A stretch of DNA of 64,000 nucleotides, from positions 62,001-126,000 of the forward strand of contig JAWKVP010000006.1 in NCBI GenBank assembly GCA_041398005.1, given 5' to 3'. The notes beneath the pieces were generated by a model that saw only the letters and a list, made by a program, of their open reading frames with translations, was not told the origin of the DNA and ran no database searches. The stretch comes from JAGREO01 sp020446285 (GTDB lineage: Bacteria; Pseudomonadota; Alphaproteobacteria; Geminicoccales; Geminicoccaceae). Positions 55,809 to 64,000 of this stretch are shown here, in pieces (position 1 is the stretch's first letter; each line of letters begins with the position of its first letter). The position numbers and the translations under genes were made by a program.

Positions 55809-57312
55809 CTGCCGCCTCGCCCGCCATCATCAGGCCGAGCTTGCCGAGATCGGCGTCCGCGCGAGCCACCGGCGGGGCGAGCCGGCCGCGATAGATCACC
55901 GAAATCTCGTCGGATATCGCGAGGAGCTCGTCGAGATCCTCGGAAATCAGCAGGATGGCGGCGCCACGCCCGCGCGCCTCGAGCAGATGGCCGTGGATCT
56001 GCGCCACGGCACCGACATCGAGCCCGCGCGTCGGCTGCGCGGCCAGGATGAGCCCGGGCCCGTCTTCGAGGACACGGGCGAGGATGAGTTTCTGCATGTT
56101 GCCCCCCGAGAGAAGGCGGGTCGGGGTGTCGATCGTGTCCGAACGCACATCGTATCGTTCCCGGAGCGCTTTCGCCCTCTCACGCATCGCACCGATCCTG
56201 AGCAGGCCGAACCGGCGACAGGCGGGCGTATCGTAGCGTTCGAGCGCCATGTTTTCAAAGACCGCCATGTCGCCGACCACACCGTCGCGATGGCGATCCT
56301 CGGGAATGCGCCCGACCCCCCGGCGCACGAGATCCTTCGTACCGCCCGAAGGCCACGGCCCGTCACCCAGACGCATCTCGCCGGATTCCGGAGAAAGCAT
56401 GCCGCTCACCAGCTGCTGGAGCGTGCGCTGGCCATTGCCGGAAACGCCGGCGATGCCGAGAATCCGCCCGCCGGCAACGGCGAGATCGACCTCATGCAGC
56501 CGCTCGCGTCCGGACCCGGCCGAGACCTTGCGCAACCGCAGGACCGGATCGCCCGCCGCTTTCGGCTGCATGACCGGTGCCGCGACCTCGCGGTCGACCA
56601 TGGCCCGGGCGAGCTCGGCCTTGGTGATCGAGGCGGTTGCGGCTTCCATGACCTTGCGACCGTGCCGCAGCACCGCGACACGACCGGACAGCGTCATCAC
56701 CTCGTCGAGCTTGTGACTGATGAAGATGAGCCCGAGCCCCTGTTCCGCGAGCCGCCGCAGGGTGACGAACAGCCGCCCGGACTGTTGCGGGGTGAGAACC
56801 GCCGTGGGCTCGTCGAGAATGAGAACCCGCGCATCGCGGAAAAGCGCCTTGAGCAGCTCCACCCGCTGCTGCTCGCCGATGGAAAGCGCACCCGCCGGTT
56901 CGTCGAGCGGGACGGTGAGGCCGGTTTCCTCCATCAGCGCCGAAAGCCGCTCGCGGGCCGGTCCCCGGCGCTGGAACGGCGAGAACAGCGGCTCCGTGCC
57001 GAGCATGATATTGTCCAGCACGCTCAGGTTTCCGGCGAGCGTGAAATGCTGATGGACCATGCCGATGCCGGCATCGAGCGCCGCCTTCGGCGAACCCGCC
57101 GGCAGAACCTCGCCCCCGATGAGGATTTCGCCCCCGTCGGCCACATAGTGACCGAAGAGGATGCTCATCAAGGTGGTCTTGCCGGCACCGTTTTCGCCCA
57201 GAAGGGCCAGGACCTCGCCCCGTTCGAGGCTGAGGTCGATGGCGTCATTGGCGAGCAGGGCCCCGAAGCGTTTGGTCACGCCGCGAAGCTCGAGAAGCGG
57301 CGCAGCGCTCAC
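55798..57312 (-). CDS. Nucleoside-type ABC transporter, double ATP-binding protein
   Basis: 504 residues with two ABC domains. The first half has Walker A GENGAGKTTLMSILFG, signature LSIGEQQRVELLKALF and Walker B VLILDEPTAVL. The second half has a degenerate Walker A (GVSGNGQRTLQQL) and LSGGNMQKLILARVL. Fused double ATPases of this type belong to BMP-family uptake systems. It lies 66 bp after the binding-protein gene. Confidence 0.93.
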   Translation of the reverse strand: MSAAPLLELRGVTKRFGALLANDAIDLSLERGEVLALLGENGAGKTTLMSILFGHYVADGGEILIGGEVLPAGSPKAALDAGIGMVHQHFTLAGNLSVLDNIMLGTEPLFSPFQRRGPARERLSALMEETGLTVPLDEPAGALSIGEQQRVELLKALFRDARVLILDEPTAVLTPQQSGRLFVTLRRLAEQGLGLIFISHKLDEVMTLSGRVAVLRHGRKVMEAATASITKAELARAMVDREVAAPVMQPKAAGDPVLRLRKVSAGSGRERLHEVDLAVAGGRILGIAGVSGNGQRTLQQLVSGMLSPESGEMRLGDGPWPSGGTKDLVRRGVGRIPEDRHRDGVVGDMAVFENMALERYDTPACRRFGLLRIGAMRERAKALRERYDVRSDTIDTPTRLLSGGNMQKLILARVLEDGPGLILAAQPTRGLDVGAVAQIHGHLLEARGRGAAILLISEDLDELLAISDEISVIYRGRLAPPVARADADLGKLGLMMAGEAADAA

Positions 57313-57378
57313 AAGTTTCCAGCCTCGTTCGAATGGACGACCGGGACGGACCGTGCGGCCCGCCGCCTGTCCGCGGAC

Positions 57379-58386
57379 TCACCGCGAGGATTTCGGCTCC
57401 GCGTCATTGACCTCGATCTCGAGATCACCGGCCTCGATGGCCGCCTTCTTCTCCTCGACCATGGCGATCACATCCGCCGGCACCAGCGCCTCGTCCATCG
57501 GTGCGATGGAACAGCCGCCAACACCGAGATTGCTCAGATGCCCGTAATCCTCGGCGGCGAAACTGCCACCCGCCACCTGTGCGATCGCGTGATCGATCGA
57601 CGGCTCCATGTGCCAGAGTGCCGATGCCACGACGGTTCCGGGATATTCTTCCTGGGTGTCGATGACATTGCCGATCGCCAGCACACCGCGCTCCTTCGCC
57701 GCGTCACTGACGCCGTAGCGCTCGGCATACATCACGTCGGCGCCGGCATCGATCATCGCGAACGCCGCTTCCTTGGCCTTGGGCGGATCATACCATGAGC
57801 CGATGAAGGTCACCATGAACCCGGCATCCGGCTTCACCTCGGAGACACCGGCCATGAAGGCGTGCATCAGCCGGTTGACCTCGGGTATCGGATAGCCGCC
57901 GACCATGCCGATCACGCCGCTTTCACTCGTCGCCCCGGCGACGAGGCCGGTGAGATAGGAGCATTCCTGAATGTAATTGTCGAAGACGGAGAAATTCGGC
58001 TCCTGCGGCTCGAAGCTCGAACCCATGAGAAACGCCGTTTCGGGATAGTCGCCGGCAACCTGCCGCGCGGCCCGCTCGACACCGAACACCTCGCCGAGAA
58101 CGAGCTGGTTGCCGGCCTCGGCATATTCGCGCATCACCCGCTCATAGTCGGTGTTCTTGACGTTCTCGGAGAAGGTATAGGTGATGTCGCCGCGCTCGAC
58201 GGCGGCGTTGAGCGCCTTGTGGATACGGCTGACCCATTGCTGTTCGACCGGCACGGTGTAGATGGCCGCGACCTTGAGCGGTTCGGCCATGGCCGGCGAT
58301 ACCGGTGCCGACGCCATGAAGGATGCCGTCATGGCCAGAAGGCCGGCGGAAGCCAGCAATACGCGACGCGTTGCGACCGAATCCAT
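57379..58386 (-). CDS. BMP-family ABC transporter substrate-binding (lipo)protein-like
   Basis: 335 residues with an N-terminal signal (ATRRVLLASAGLLAMTASFM). The BMP pattern is visible: VAAIYTVPVEQQWVSRIHKAL, ARQVAGDYPETAFLMGSSF, YLTGLVAGATSESGVIGMVGGYPIPEVNRLMHAFMAGV and DAGADVMYAE. BMP proteins bind purine nucleosides or similar compounds. There is no lipobox cysteine; a Tat-like RR is present but it is probably Sec. Start at 58386 follows a GAGGAGAGGAA site. First gene of the leftward operon. Confidence 0.9.
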   Translation of the reverse strand: MDSVATRRVLLASAGLLAMTASFMASAPVSPAMAEPLKVAAIYTVPVEQQWVSRIHKALNAAVERGDITYTFSENVKNTDYERVMREYAEAGNQLVLGEVFGVERAARQVAGDYPETAFLMGSSFEPQEPNFSVFDNYIQECSYLTGLVAGATSESGVIGMVGGYPIPEVNRLMHAFMAGVSEVKPDAGFMVTFIGSWYDPPKAKEAAFAMIDAGADVMYAERYGVSDAAKERGVLAIGNVIDTQEEYPGTVVASALWHMEPSIDHAIAQVAGGSFAAEDYGHLSNLGVGGCSIAPMDEALVPADVIAMVEEKKAAIEAGDLEIEVNDAEPKSSR

Positions 58387-58527
58387 TTCCTCTCCTCTGC
58401 ACTGCCATCGTGTCGTGAACACCACCGGCCGACCGGCGCGTTCGCCGTCATGGTGCCCCCTCTTCCCGGTGTTGGAAAGAGTTTTGAACGGGCCGGGCGA
58501 TGCTCCCGCAGTCGCGATCGCCGACGG

Positions 58528-58788
58528 CTACATCTCCGCCAGTTCGCCCGGATCCGCTTCGCCGCCTTCCTCATGGCCGGCATCGAGGAGGCGGTGCAGA
58601 TGGACGACGACATAGCGCATCTGGGCATTGTCCACGGTCTGCTGGGCCCTCGCCCGCCAGGCTTTCTCCGCCTCGGCATAGTTCGGGTAGATGCCGACGA
58701 TGTCGAGATTGCCGAGGTCGCTGAACTCTAGTCTGGCCGGATCGGAAACCTCGCCGCCGAAAACGAGATGAAGGAGTTGCCTGGCCAT
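58528..58788 (-). CDS. DUF4170 family small protein
   Basis: 86 residues. The pattern LLHLVFGGEV...NLDIVGIYPNYAEAEKAWRARAQQTVDNAQMRYVVVHLHRLLDA is that of DUF4170, a small protein family in Alphaproteobacteria without known function. It is preceded by a 505-bp intergenic region and followed by the BMP operon (141 bp). Confidence 0.85.
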   Translation of the reverse strand: MARQLLHLVFGGEVSDPARLEFSDLGNLDIVGIYPNYAEAEKAWRARAQQTVDNAQMRYVVVHLHRLLDAGHEEGGEADPGELAEM

Positions 58789-59293
58789 GTCGGGGCCCTC
58801 TCGCCATTGGTCACACACGCGCTTCACCTCCTATGCCACGGAAGGAAAACCGCGTGCAACGACAAGCACGGGCGAATGCGCGAAACCGGATGCCGATGCG
58901 CCAACGAATTTCGGGCCGGAAGGATCAGAAGATCCGGCCGGCCCGAAGATCTCGCCCGAGGACGCAGGTCAAAGGAAATCCAGTATACTTGTCACAACCC
59001 CCAGTATCATCCTGCAAAAATCGCGTTTCGAACCGGCCGTTCCGACCGTTTCGCGAGAGCATGTCGAAAGAGGTTCCGGGAGAGACTTAACCATGCAATG
59101 CGTTATCGCAGCGTTAGCGAAACGTTATCGCTTCATCGTTCCGGCGTGAGCTTCGCGTGAAAGCGGCGTGAATTGCCGGCCGCATGCCTGACATGGAAGA
59201 TTCGCAAGTAATATCATATTGTTACACTTTGAACAGACGCCAAAATGTCACTGTTGCGCGAAGATTGAAAGGGTGTGCAACCGTGGTTGCGGG
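58789..59293. other. 505-bp intergenic region between DUF4170 and the BTAD regulator
   Basis: No convincing gene. It contains a GC-rich hairpin-forming stretch near 58911-58945, and a set of three direct heptamer-type repeats at 59101-59129 spaced exactly 11 bp. The rest has no obvious feature. Confidence 0.5.
59101..59129. promoter_or_regulatory. Three 11-bp-spaced direct heptamer repeats (SARP-like operator candidate)
   Basis: CGTTATC, CGTTAGC and CGTTATC start at 59101, 59112 and 59123, each separated by 4 bases. SARP-family (BTAD) activators bind heptamer direct repeats with this 11-bp period. The neighbouring gene at 59294-61309 encodes a BTAD-domain regulator. On the minus strand the repeats would sit upstream of DUF4170 and the BMP operon. 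Confidence 0.4.
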
Positions 59294-61309
59294 TCAATCT
59301 TGCGCACGCCGCCAGAGCGAACGGGCGCGCGCAAGACCGGAGCCAAGCCGTTCCAGCGTTCGCGCCTCGGCAATGGGAAAGGCTGAAAGAAACCACTTGT
59401 CGATAGTCTCGGCGGTTGGCGGGGCTTCGCCGGCCCAGACGCCCACGGCATAGGCGTGAAACCGCTCGCAAGCGCGGGCGGCCTGTTCCTCCTCGCCGAG
59501 ATGGGCATGCGCCGCAGCCTGCCAGGCGGCAACATTGCCGATGGCATCGCGTCCGGCAACCGCGGCGCGGACGCAGGCTTCGTAATCCCCGCCGAGAAAA
59601 TGGATGGTCGCAAGATAGCACCAGTCGCGGGGCAGAACCGTCCAGCCGAGACCGAGCGCTCGCTGCGCCATGCTCTTCGCCCGTTCTCCGTTACCGCCGA
59701 AGGCCAGGGCCAGGGCCGAGGCGACGATCACCCAAGCGTCATTGGGATTTGCCTCGACCGCGAGGGTGACGGAGAGCGCCGCCTCGCGGAAACGCCGCTG
59801 CATGGTCAGTGCCCAGCCCCGGCAGAGATGGGCGCGGGCATCGAGGGGATCCTCCGCGATCGCCAGGTCGGCGTGGCGGATCGCACGGATATAGTCATTC
59901 GCGTCGATGGCGGATCCGGGAAAGACAACCTGACGGATGTTGCAGAGCTGGCTGAGACTGATGTGGGCGGGAACGAAGTCCGGTTCGTCATCGAGAATGG
60001 CGGTCGTCAGTTCGATCGCGCGGTTCCAGCCGGCTGGCGTGAACGAAAGGACGTGTTGCCGCGCCAGCAGCCAGCGGTCGATCGTCGTCGTCTGCACCGG
60101 AGCTTTCGCGTGCAGCTGCGCAAGGCGCGCATGCGAGAGATTGATGTTCAGGCTGGCCGACAGCCGGCCGGCAATCTTGCCGGGAAACTCGATCCAGTCC
60201 TGCAGCAGGTTCTCCGTCGTCTCGGCCCAGACCGGCGTTCCGTCCCTGTTGTCGAGCGCGACATCGAGCCGTATCCGAGAACCGGTCGCTCGTGCAGTGG
60301 CACCGAGCACATAGGCATGATCGCCCGCCGGTTCCCCGCCGCTCCCCGCATCGCCGACCCGCCATTCGCGAAACCGGTTCAGACAGGAAATCAGCTCGTT
60401 CCTGAAGAGCGAGACGAAGGCGCGGCTCTCGGGTGGCAGGGTGGAATTCCCGAACTCCCCCACCACCACCCGGATATAGGGCGCCTGTACTGTCCGCACC
60501 GGCGGCGCCGCCGGTTCCGGTGCGTCACCTTCGGCCGCAGCCGGCGGCACCGTCTCCGTTGCCGCATGACCAAGCTTGATCTGAACGGCAAGATCCCGCG
60601 TGACCTTCGACGGCTCGGTATCGAACTCCTCGGCGAGCAGGTTCCAGAGCCGCTCATAGGCCGAGAGCGCGCCGCCGACATCGCCCATTTCGACATGAAC
60701 CCGCATCATCGCCCGCACGGCCGTCTCGTCCGACGGATCGAGCGCCACGAAACATTTCGCGAGATCCCTGCGCGCATCGCCTTCGGCATGTTCGAGCGCC
60801 AGCCTGAGAGCGAGGCGAAGGCGGTCCTCGATCTCGCTGCGGCGGAGATTGAGCCAGCTCGCGAAACTCTCGCCGGGAGCAGTGAACCCCGCAAGCACCC
60901 GCTCGACCGGCCTGCGCATGCCAATCAGACACCGGGGTGGCCTGCCCTGCCGGATTTCCCGGAATATCTCCTCGACATCAGTGACGACATTGCCTTCGAG
61001 CGCGATCCTCTCGCGATCCGTGACCAGACCGTCATAGCCGGCGCCCGTGAGCATTCGCCTCGTCTGGAACAATACCTGCCTGAGACTGGCGCGCGCACGC
61101 GCCTCACCCGAATCGGGCCACAACAATGCCAGCAATCGACTGCGCGATTCCGAATACCCGGCCGAAAGCGCCAGACATGCGATCAATGCACGTCTCGTGC
61201 GAGACGGGATGATCATTTCCATGTCGTTGATCGAACAGTGAAACGATTCGATCAGGCAAATTTTCAACTGAGGGCATTCTTTTTTCGAAATCGTACATCC
61301 CCGCCGCAA
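59294..61309 (-). CDS. BTAD/SARP-like transcriptional regulator with TPR region
   Basis: 671 residues. The N-terminal winged-helix segment (IIPSRTRRALIACLALSAGYSESRSRLLALLWPDSGEARARASLRQVLFQTRRML) is the OmpR-type DNA-binding domain of SARP-like proteins; the bacterial transcriptional activation domain (about 110-245, ending WNLLAEEFDTEPSKVTRDL) follows. Next is an alanine/proline linker, and a C-terminal region (about 270-671) that resembles the TPR-containing sensor of adenylate-cyclase/BTAD proteins. No kinase or ATPase motif. It is divergent from the M20 gene, with a perfect TTGTTCT/AGAACAA inverted repeat upstream. Confidence 0.85.
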   Translation of the reverse strand: MRRGCTISKKECPQLKICLIESFHCSINDMEMIIPSRTRRALIACLALSAGYSESRSRLLALLWPDSGEARARASLRQVLFQTRRMLTGAGYDGLVTDRERIALEGNVVTDVEEIFREIRQGRPPRCLIGMRRPVERVLAGFTAPGESFASWLNLRRSEIEDRLRLALRLALEHAEGDARRDLAKCFVALDPSDETAVRAMMRVHVEMGDVGGALSAYERLWNLLAEEFDTEPSKVTRDLAVQIKLGHAATETVPPAAAEGDAPEPAAPPVRTVQAPYIRVVVGEFGNSTLPPESRAFVSLFRNELISCLNRFREWRVGDAGSGGEPAGDHAYVLGATARATGSRIRLDVALDNRDGTPVWAETTENLLQDWIEFPGKIAGRLSASLNINLSHARLAQLHAKAPVQTTTIDRWLLARQHVLSFTPAGWNRAIELTTAILDDEPDFVPAHISLSQLCNIRQVVFPGSAIDANDYIRAIRHADLAIAEDPLDARAHLCRGWALTMQRRFREAALSVTLAVEANPNDAWVIVASALALAFGGNGERAKSMAQRALGLGWTVLPRDWCYLATIHFLGGDYEACVRAAVAGRDAIGNVAAWQAAAHAHLGEEEQAARACERFHAYAVGVWAGEAPPTAETIDKWFLSAFPIAEARTLERLGSGLARARSLWRRAQD

Positions 61310-61329
61310 AACCGTCGATACACAGGTAT

Positions 61330-61352
61330 TTGTTCTCTTTACAATAGAACAA
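61330..61352. promoter_or_regulatory. Inverted repeat upstream of the BTAD regulator
   Basis: TTGTTCT-N9-AGAACAA, seven-base perfect arms, about 20 bp before the regulator start and 188 bp before the M20 start. A possible operator; no bound regulator is known. Confidence 0.35.
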
Positions 61353-61539
61353 CCCTGCTTTTTGGAATGTTGATAGCATCATGAGTGTATAGCTGTCTCT
61401 CGAATATTGCTGATCCGCATCCCGGGATATCGACAGACCGCCGTGGCATGACTGTCGGCATTTCGCTAGAACCGTCGGACGAATGAGCGGATCCGGCGCC
61501 CGGAAACTTCCGCCATTGCCGTCGGGGAGGACGAAGGAC

Positions 61540-62655
61540 ATGCTCGATCCGAAGGAAATGCTCGAGGGGATCAGGAGGTGGGTGGAAATCGAGACACCCA
61601 CGAGCGCGCCCGGCGAGGTCGCGCGCCTGATGCGCGACGTGGCCGCCGGCTTTGCCGATCTCGGTGCCGGCATCGGCTGGATCGAGGGGCGTGACGGACG
61701 CGGCCCGCATCTCGAGTTGCGCAGTCCCTGGGGTGGCGACGGACCGGGCATTCTCATCCTCAGCCATCTCGACACCGTGCACCCCCTCGGCACACTCGCG
61801 GACCGCCTGCCCTTCCGCATCGATGGCGATCGTGCCTACGGTCCCGGAATCTACGACATGAAGGCCGGCGCGTTTCTCGCCTTTGCCGCCTTCCGCGAGC
61901 TGGTGCGCGAGGGGCGCGAAACACCGCTGCCGTTGCGCTGGCTCATCACCGCCGACGAGGAAGTCGGCAGCCCGACCTCACGCGAGGTGATCCGCGCGGC
62001 CGGCGACAAGGCCCGCCATGTGCTCGTCACCGAACCGGCGCGCGACGGCGGCAAGTGCGTGACCGCGCGCAAGGGCACGGCTCGCTATGCCATCCATTTC
62101 ACCGGCCGCGCGGCCCATTCCGGGGCCCGCCATGCCGACGGCCGGAGTGCCATCCGCGAAATGGCGCGTCATGTGCTCGAACTCGAGGCCATTACCGACC
62201 ATGCGGCGGAAATCACGACGAATGTCGGCCTCGTGTCGGGCGGAACGGCCGTCAACACCGTTGCCGAAACGGCGCGCCTCGATCTCGACGTCCGGTTTCC
62301 GGGCGAGGAGGCGATGCGCCGCGCGCTGGCGGCGGTGGAAGAGCGCAAGGCGCATGACAAGGATGTTGGCATCCGCATCGAGGGCGGGCTGAGCCGGCCA
62401 CCCTATGAACGAAGCGCTGCCACCGCCCGTCTCTACGAACATGCGCGCGGGCTTGCCGCGGAAATCGGCTTCGAACTCGGCGAAACCCGCTCCGGCGGCG
62501 GATCGGATGGCAATTTTCTCGCCGACAGGCTGCCCGTGCTCGACGGTATCGGCATCGATGGCGACGGTGCGCATACCTTGCATGAACACATGCTCATCTC
62601 CTCCATGGTTCCGCGCGCCATGCTGATCCGCCGGCTGATGGAGACCCTCGATTAG
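61540..62655 (+). CDS. M20-family metallopeptidase (carboxypeptidase G2/ArgE-like)
   Basis: 371 residues, di-zinc aminoacylase/carboxypeptidase fold. Ligands: His and Asp in LSHLDTVHP, Asp in GPGIYDMKAG, the catalytic/ligand Glu pair DEEVG, and the last His in HTLHEHM. The dimerisation domain lies in the middle (HFTGRAAHSGARHADGRSA). Soluble, without signal peptide. The ATG at 61540 follows a GGAGGACGAAGG site. The stop codon TAG lies within repeat copy B. Substrate unknown; an N-acyl-amino acid or carboxylated dipeptide. Confidence 0.88.
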   Translation: MLDPKEMLEGIRRWVEIETPTSAPGEVARLMRDVAAGFADLGAGIGWIEGRDGRGPHLELRSPWGGDGPGILILSHLDTVHPLGTLADRLPFRIDGDRAYGPGIYDMKAGAFLAFAAFRELVREGRETPLPLRWLITADEEVGSPTSREVIRAAGDKARHVLVTEPARDGGKCVTARKGTARYAIHFTGRAAHSGARHADGRSAIREMARHVLELEAITDHAAEITTNVGLVSGGTAVNTVAETARLDLDVRFPGEEAMRRALAAVEERKAHDKDVGIRIEGGLSRPPYERSAATARLYEHARGLAAEIGFELGETRSGGGSDGNFLADRLPVLDGIGIDGDGAHTLHEHMLISSMVPRAMLIRRLMETLD

Positions 62656-62752
62656 CTTTTCCCGGTCAGATGGAACCATCTGAACGACCAGGAAATGCGG
62701 TGAAACAAGATAGAGCCGTCTTCCCGATTACATCCAATCGGGAAGACGGTGA
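62654..62752 (+). repeat. Bipartite palindromic repeat element, copy B
   Basis: First hairpin TCAGATGG/CCATCTGA around AA (62666-62683), second perfect 14-bp stem CCGTCTTCCCGATT/AATCGGGAAGACGG around ACATCC (62716-62749). It aligns with minus-strand copy A at 23731-23833 over about 100 bp. It starts inside the M20 stop codon and separates the convergent M20 and SelA-like genes, so it may also stop transcription from both sides. Confidence 0.7.
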
Positions 62753-62792
62753 CGGCGACGAACGATCGGGACCGGGCGGGTCGATCGCGCGT

Positions 62793-63512
62793 TCAGAAAG
62801 GGAATGTGACAGGCCGCTCCACCGGGCCGGCAAGCTCTCCGTCATGCCCGGCCTTCCAGAATATCGTCCCAAGCGGTACCGGGCCCGGCGATACCCGCTT
62901 CGGCGTGGTGCGCCCGAGAGCTTCCAGTGCCTCTTCCACACCGCTTCGATGTGCCACCATCGCCGCACCGATGCCCGTAAAGAGCCGCCCGCAGCGAGCG
63001 ATCGCCGGTGCCGACCCGGCGAGGATGCCGGCGGCATCATCGACACCCGTGGCGACCAGATCCGCCCCGGCATCGAGCATGGCTGTCGCGCGGGCGGCAT
63101 TTTCCGCGTGGACGAGCACCGGACGATCCCGCTCGCGGGCAGCGAAGATCAGCTCGTGCGGCAATGGAAACGCCTCACCGGCGGCCGGATGAAACGACCC
63201 GTCGAGAAAGAGCGCCTGCACGTCCGGAGCCTCGAGCGCATGCAGGACATCATCGGATTCGACCCCGTCGACCCGGCCGGCCTCGACCATGCGGATACCC
63301 GCCGAACCCAGAAGCTCGCGGAAACGGACATGACCGGACCGGTCGTGGGCCCGCAGCATGACGATCCGGCCGGGCCTGCCCCGCAGTCGCCTTTCGCCAC
63401 AGAGAGCCGCGGCGCCGAGGACGATCGCCGCCGCCCTCGATGCGCAGAACAGCGCGTCGGCAGCCTCGAGCATCCGCGCCGCCCGCCGCCGCCCGCTCGC
63501 GTGAACCTGCAT
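62793..63512 (-). CDS. SelA-like PLP-fold protein, probably without the catalytic lysine
   Basis: 239 residues. The layout ALFCASRAAAIVLGAAALCGE, SGHVRFRELLGSAGIRMVEAG, ALFLDGSFHP and ADLVATGVDDAAGILAGSAPAIARCGRL resembles the SelA/D-glucosaminate-ammonia-lyase-like branch of fold-type I PLP enzymes. At the position where a Schiff-base lysine is expected (usually SGGKGLGGPQAG) this protein has TGVDDAAGI, no lysine. It is also shorter than family members. It may be a non-enzymatic paralogue; the family call is tentative. Start at 63512 (MQVHAS); an earlier TTG is possible. Confidence 0.5.
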   Translation of the reverse strand: MQVHASGRRRAARMLEAADALFCASRAAAIVLGAAALCGERRLRGRPGRIVMLRAHDRSGHVRFRELLGSAGIRMVEAGRVDGVESDDVLHALEAPDVQALFLDGSFHPAAGEAFPLPHELIFAARERDRPVLVHAENAARATAMLDAGADLVATGVDDAAGILAGSAPAIARCGRLFTGIGAAMVAHRSGVEEALEALGRTTPKRVSPGPVPLGTIFWKAGHDGELAGPVERPVTFPF

Positions 63513-63670
63513 CTTTCGATCGGATTCGATCAAGCCTCATCACTCCATGAGCCGGACAAAGACACGCCAAGAGGCTGTCAACAGCGTGTTAACGAAATCG
63601 AAATGAACAGCTGTCAGTTTCGCAGGCAATCGCCTGACTGGAAAGACTATTGGTGGCCGTGGTGGGCAAA

Positions 63671-64000
63671 GTGGAGCGAACCGGATGTCCGGCAATCGGC
63701 CGCCTGCGGGGAAATCGTGGTTCCCCGGGCGGGGCGCACGAACCCCGCCGGCAGCGGCGGCGAACGGCTTGCGCGTGTGGAAAGGGATTGTATCCGGAGC
63801 TGCCCGTCGGCGTGTTTCGCTGCGACGGAAATGGACGGATCGTCGAAGCCAATGGTTCGCTGGCCGACCTGCTCGGCGAACGGTCGCCCGCACGGCTGTT
63901 GCAACGGGCAGGACATCTCGTCCGCGATCTGATCGTCGATCGCGAGGATCGCCGGCGTTTCCTGAAAGGGCTCCGCGAAAGCGGCGGGCTCCGCGATTTC
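63671..64000 (+). CDS. PAS-domain protein, N-terminal fragment cut by window end
   Basis: An open plus-strand frame without ATG extends from 63638 to the end of the window. The distal part translates to a PAS-like start: LPVGVFRCDGNGRIVEANGS, then LADLLGERSPARLL and REDRRRFLKGLRESGGL. It is likely the sensor part of a histidine kinase, diguanylate cyclase or similar protein continuing outside. GTG codons at 63659, 63662 and 63671 are possible starts; the region before it (up to 63638) is arginine-rich and its coding status is unclear. Confidence 0.55.
   Translation, partial: MERTGCPAIGRLRGNRGSPGGAHEPRRQRRRTACACGKGLYPELPVGVFRCDGNGRIVEANGSLADLLGERSPARLLQRAGHLVRDLIVDREDRRRFLKGLRESGGLRDF

Noticed and set aside
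62667..62750. Repeat copy B as a simple intrinsic terminator
   Set aside because: Neither hairpin is followed by a T-tract on either strand, and the same bipartite structure recurs at 23.8 kb, so a dispersed element explains it better, although it may still impede transcription.

Overview
The window is GC-rich chromosomal DNA from an alphaproteobacterium. The best evidence is the gene order thiL-nusB-ribH-ribE-ribD-nrdR on one strand, plus small families largely confined to that class (DUF1150, DUF4170), an Atm1-type ABC exporter and an adrenodoxin-like ferredoxin beside a thioredoxin-reductase-like ferredoxin-NADP reductase. No tRNA, rRNA, CRISPR array, transposase or phage gene is visible. 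Most genes lie in tight, often 4-bp-overlapping operons.

Layout. 1-4.2 kb: riboflavin/thiamine/ribonucleotide-reductase-regulator operon, ending with rpiB as its first gene. 4.3-12.6 kb: single housekeeping-type genes (SRPBCC protein, CurA-like reductase, Atm1-like exporter, DUF2339 membrane protein) and a ferredoxin/ferredoxin-reductase pair. 12.6-13.4 kb: a 796-bp AT-richer intergenic region with two similar small-RNA candidates, each with its own terminator, and three CRP/FNR-like palindromes. 13.4-23.4 kb: a ten-gene rightward operon that joins a NicX/NicD-like pyridine-ring-cleavage module to a CUT1 sugar ABC transporter and sugar-oxidising enzymes.

23.4-42.2 kb is the most unusual part. 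After DUF1150 and YchJ genes, ten leftward genes appear to encode a trans-envelope multihaem electron conduit under Ser/Thr phosphorylation control. In transcription order they are: PP2C phosphatase, Hanks-type kinase, pentahaem-type cytochrome c, an 804-residue FAD/NAD(P) oxidoreductase fused to two cyclic-nucleotide-binding domains and a four-cluster ferredoxin, a dihaem cytochrome b, an FHA-like/transmembrane/decahaem fusion, a GlcG/HbpS-like secreted protein, an outer-membrane beta-barrel, a 1262-residue decahaem/LVIVD protein, and an FHA/coiled-coil membrane protein. Together these carry 25 covalent haem motifs, electron-entry modules in the cytoplasm and inner membrane, an outer-membrane pore candidate, and kinase, phosphatase and phosphopeptide-reader modules. 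The direction of electron flow and the substrate cannot be read from sequence.

42.4-64 kb: an OmpA-domain protein, an RND efflux pair, a SWIM/SNF2 helicase, a BMP-type nucleoside-like ABC operon with a deaminase-type amidohydrolase and an unexpected EamA transporter between its two permeases, DUF4170, a BTAD/SARP-like regulator near 11-bp-spaced heptamer repeats, an M20 peptidase, a SelA-like protein lacking the PLP lysine, and the beginning of a PAS-domain gene cut off by the window end. Two copies of a bipartite palindromic element (23.8 and 62.7 kb) and two copies of a shorter one (4.8 and 11.3 kb) are dispersed repeats.
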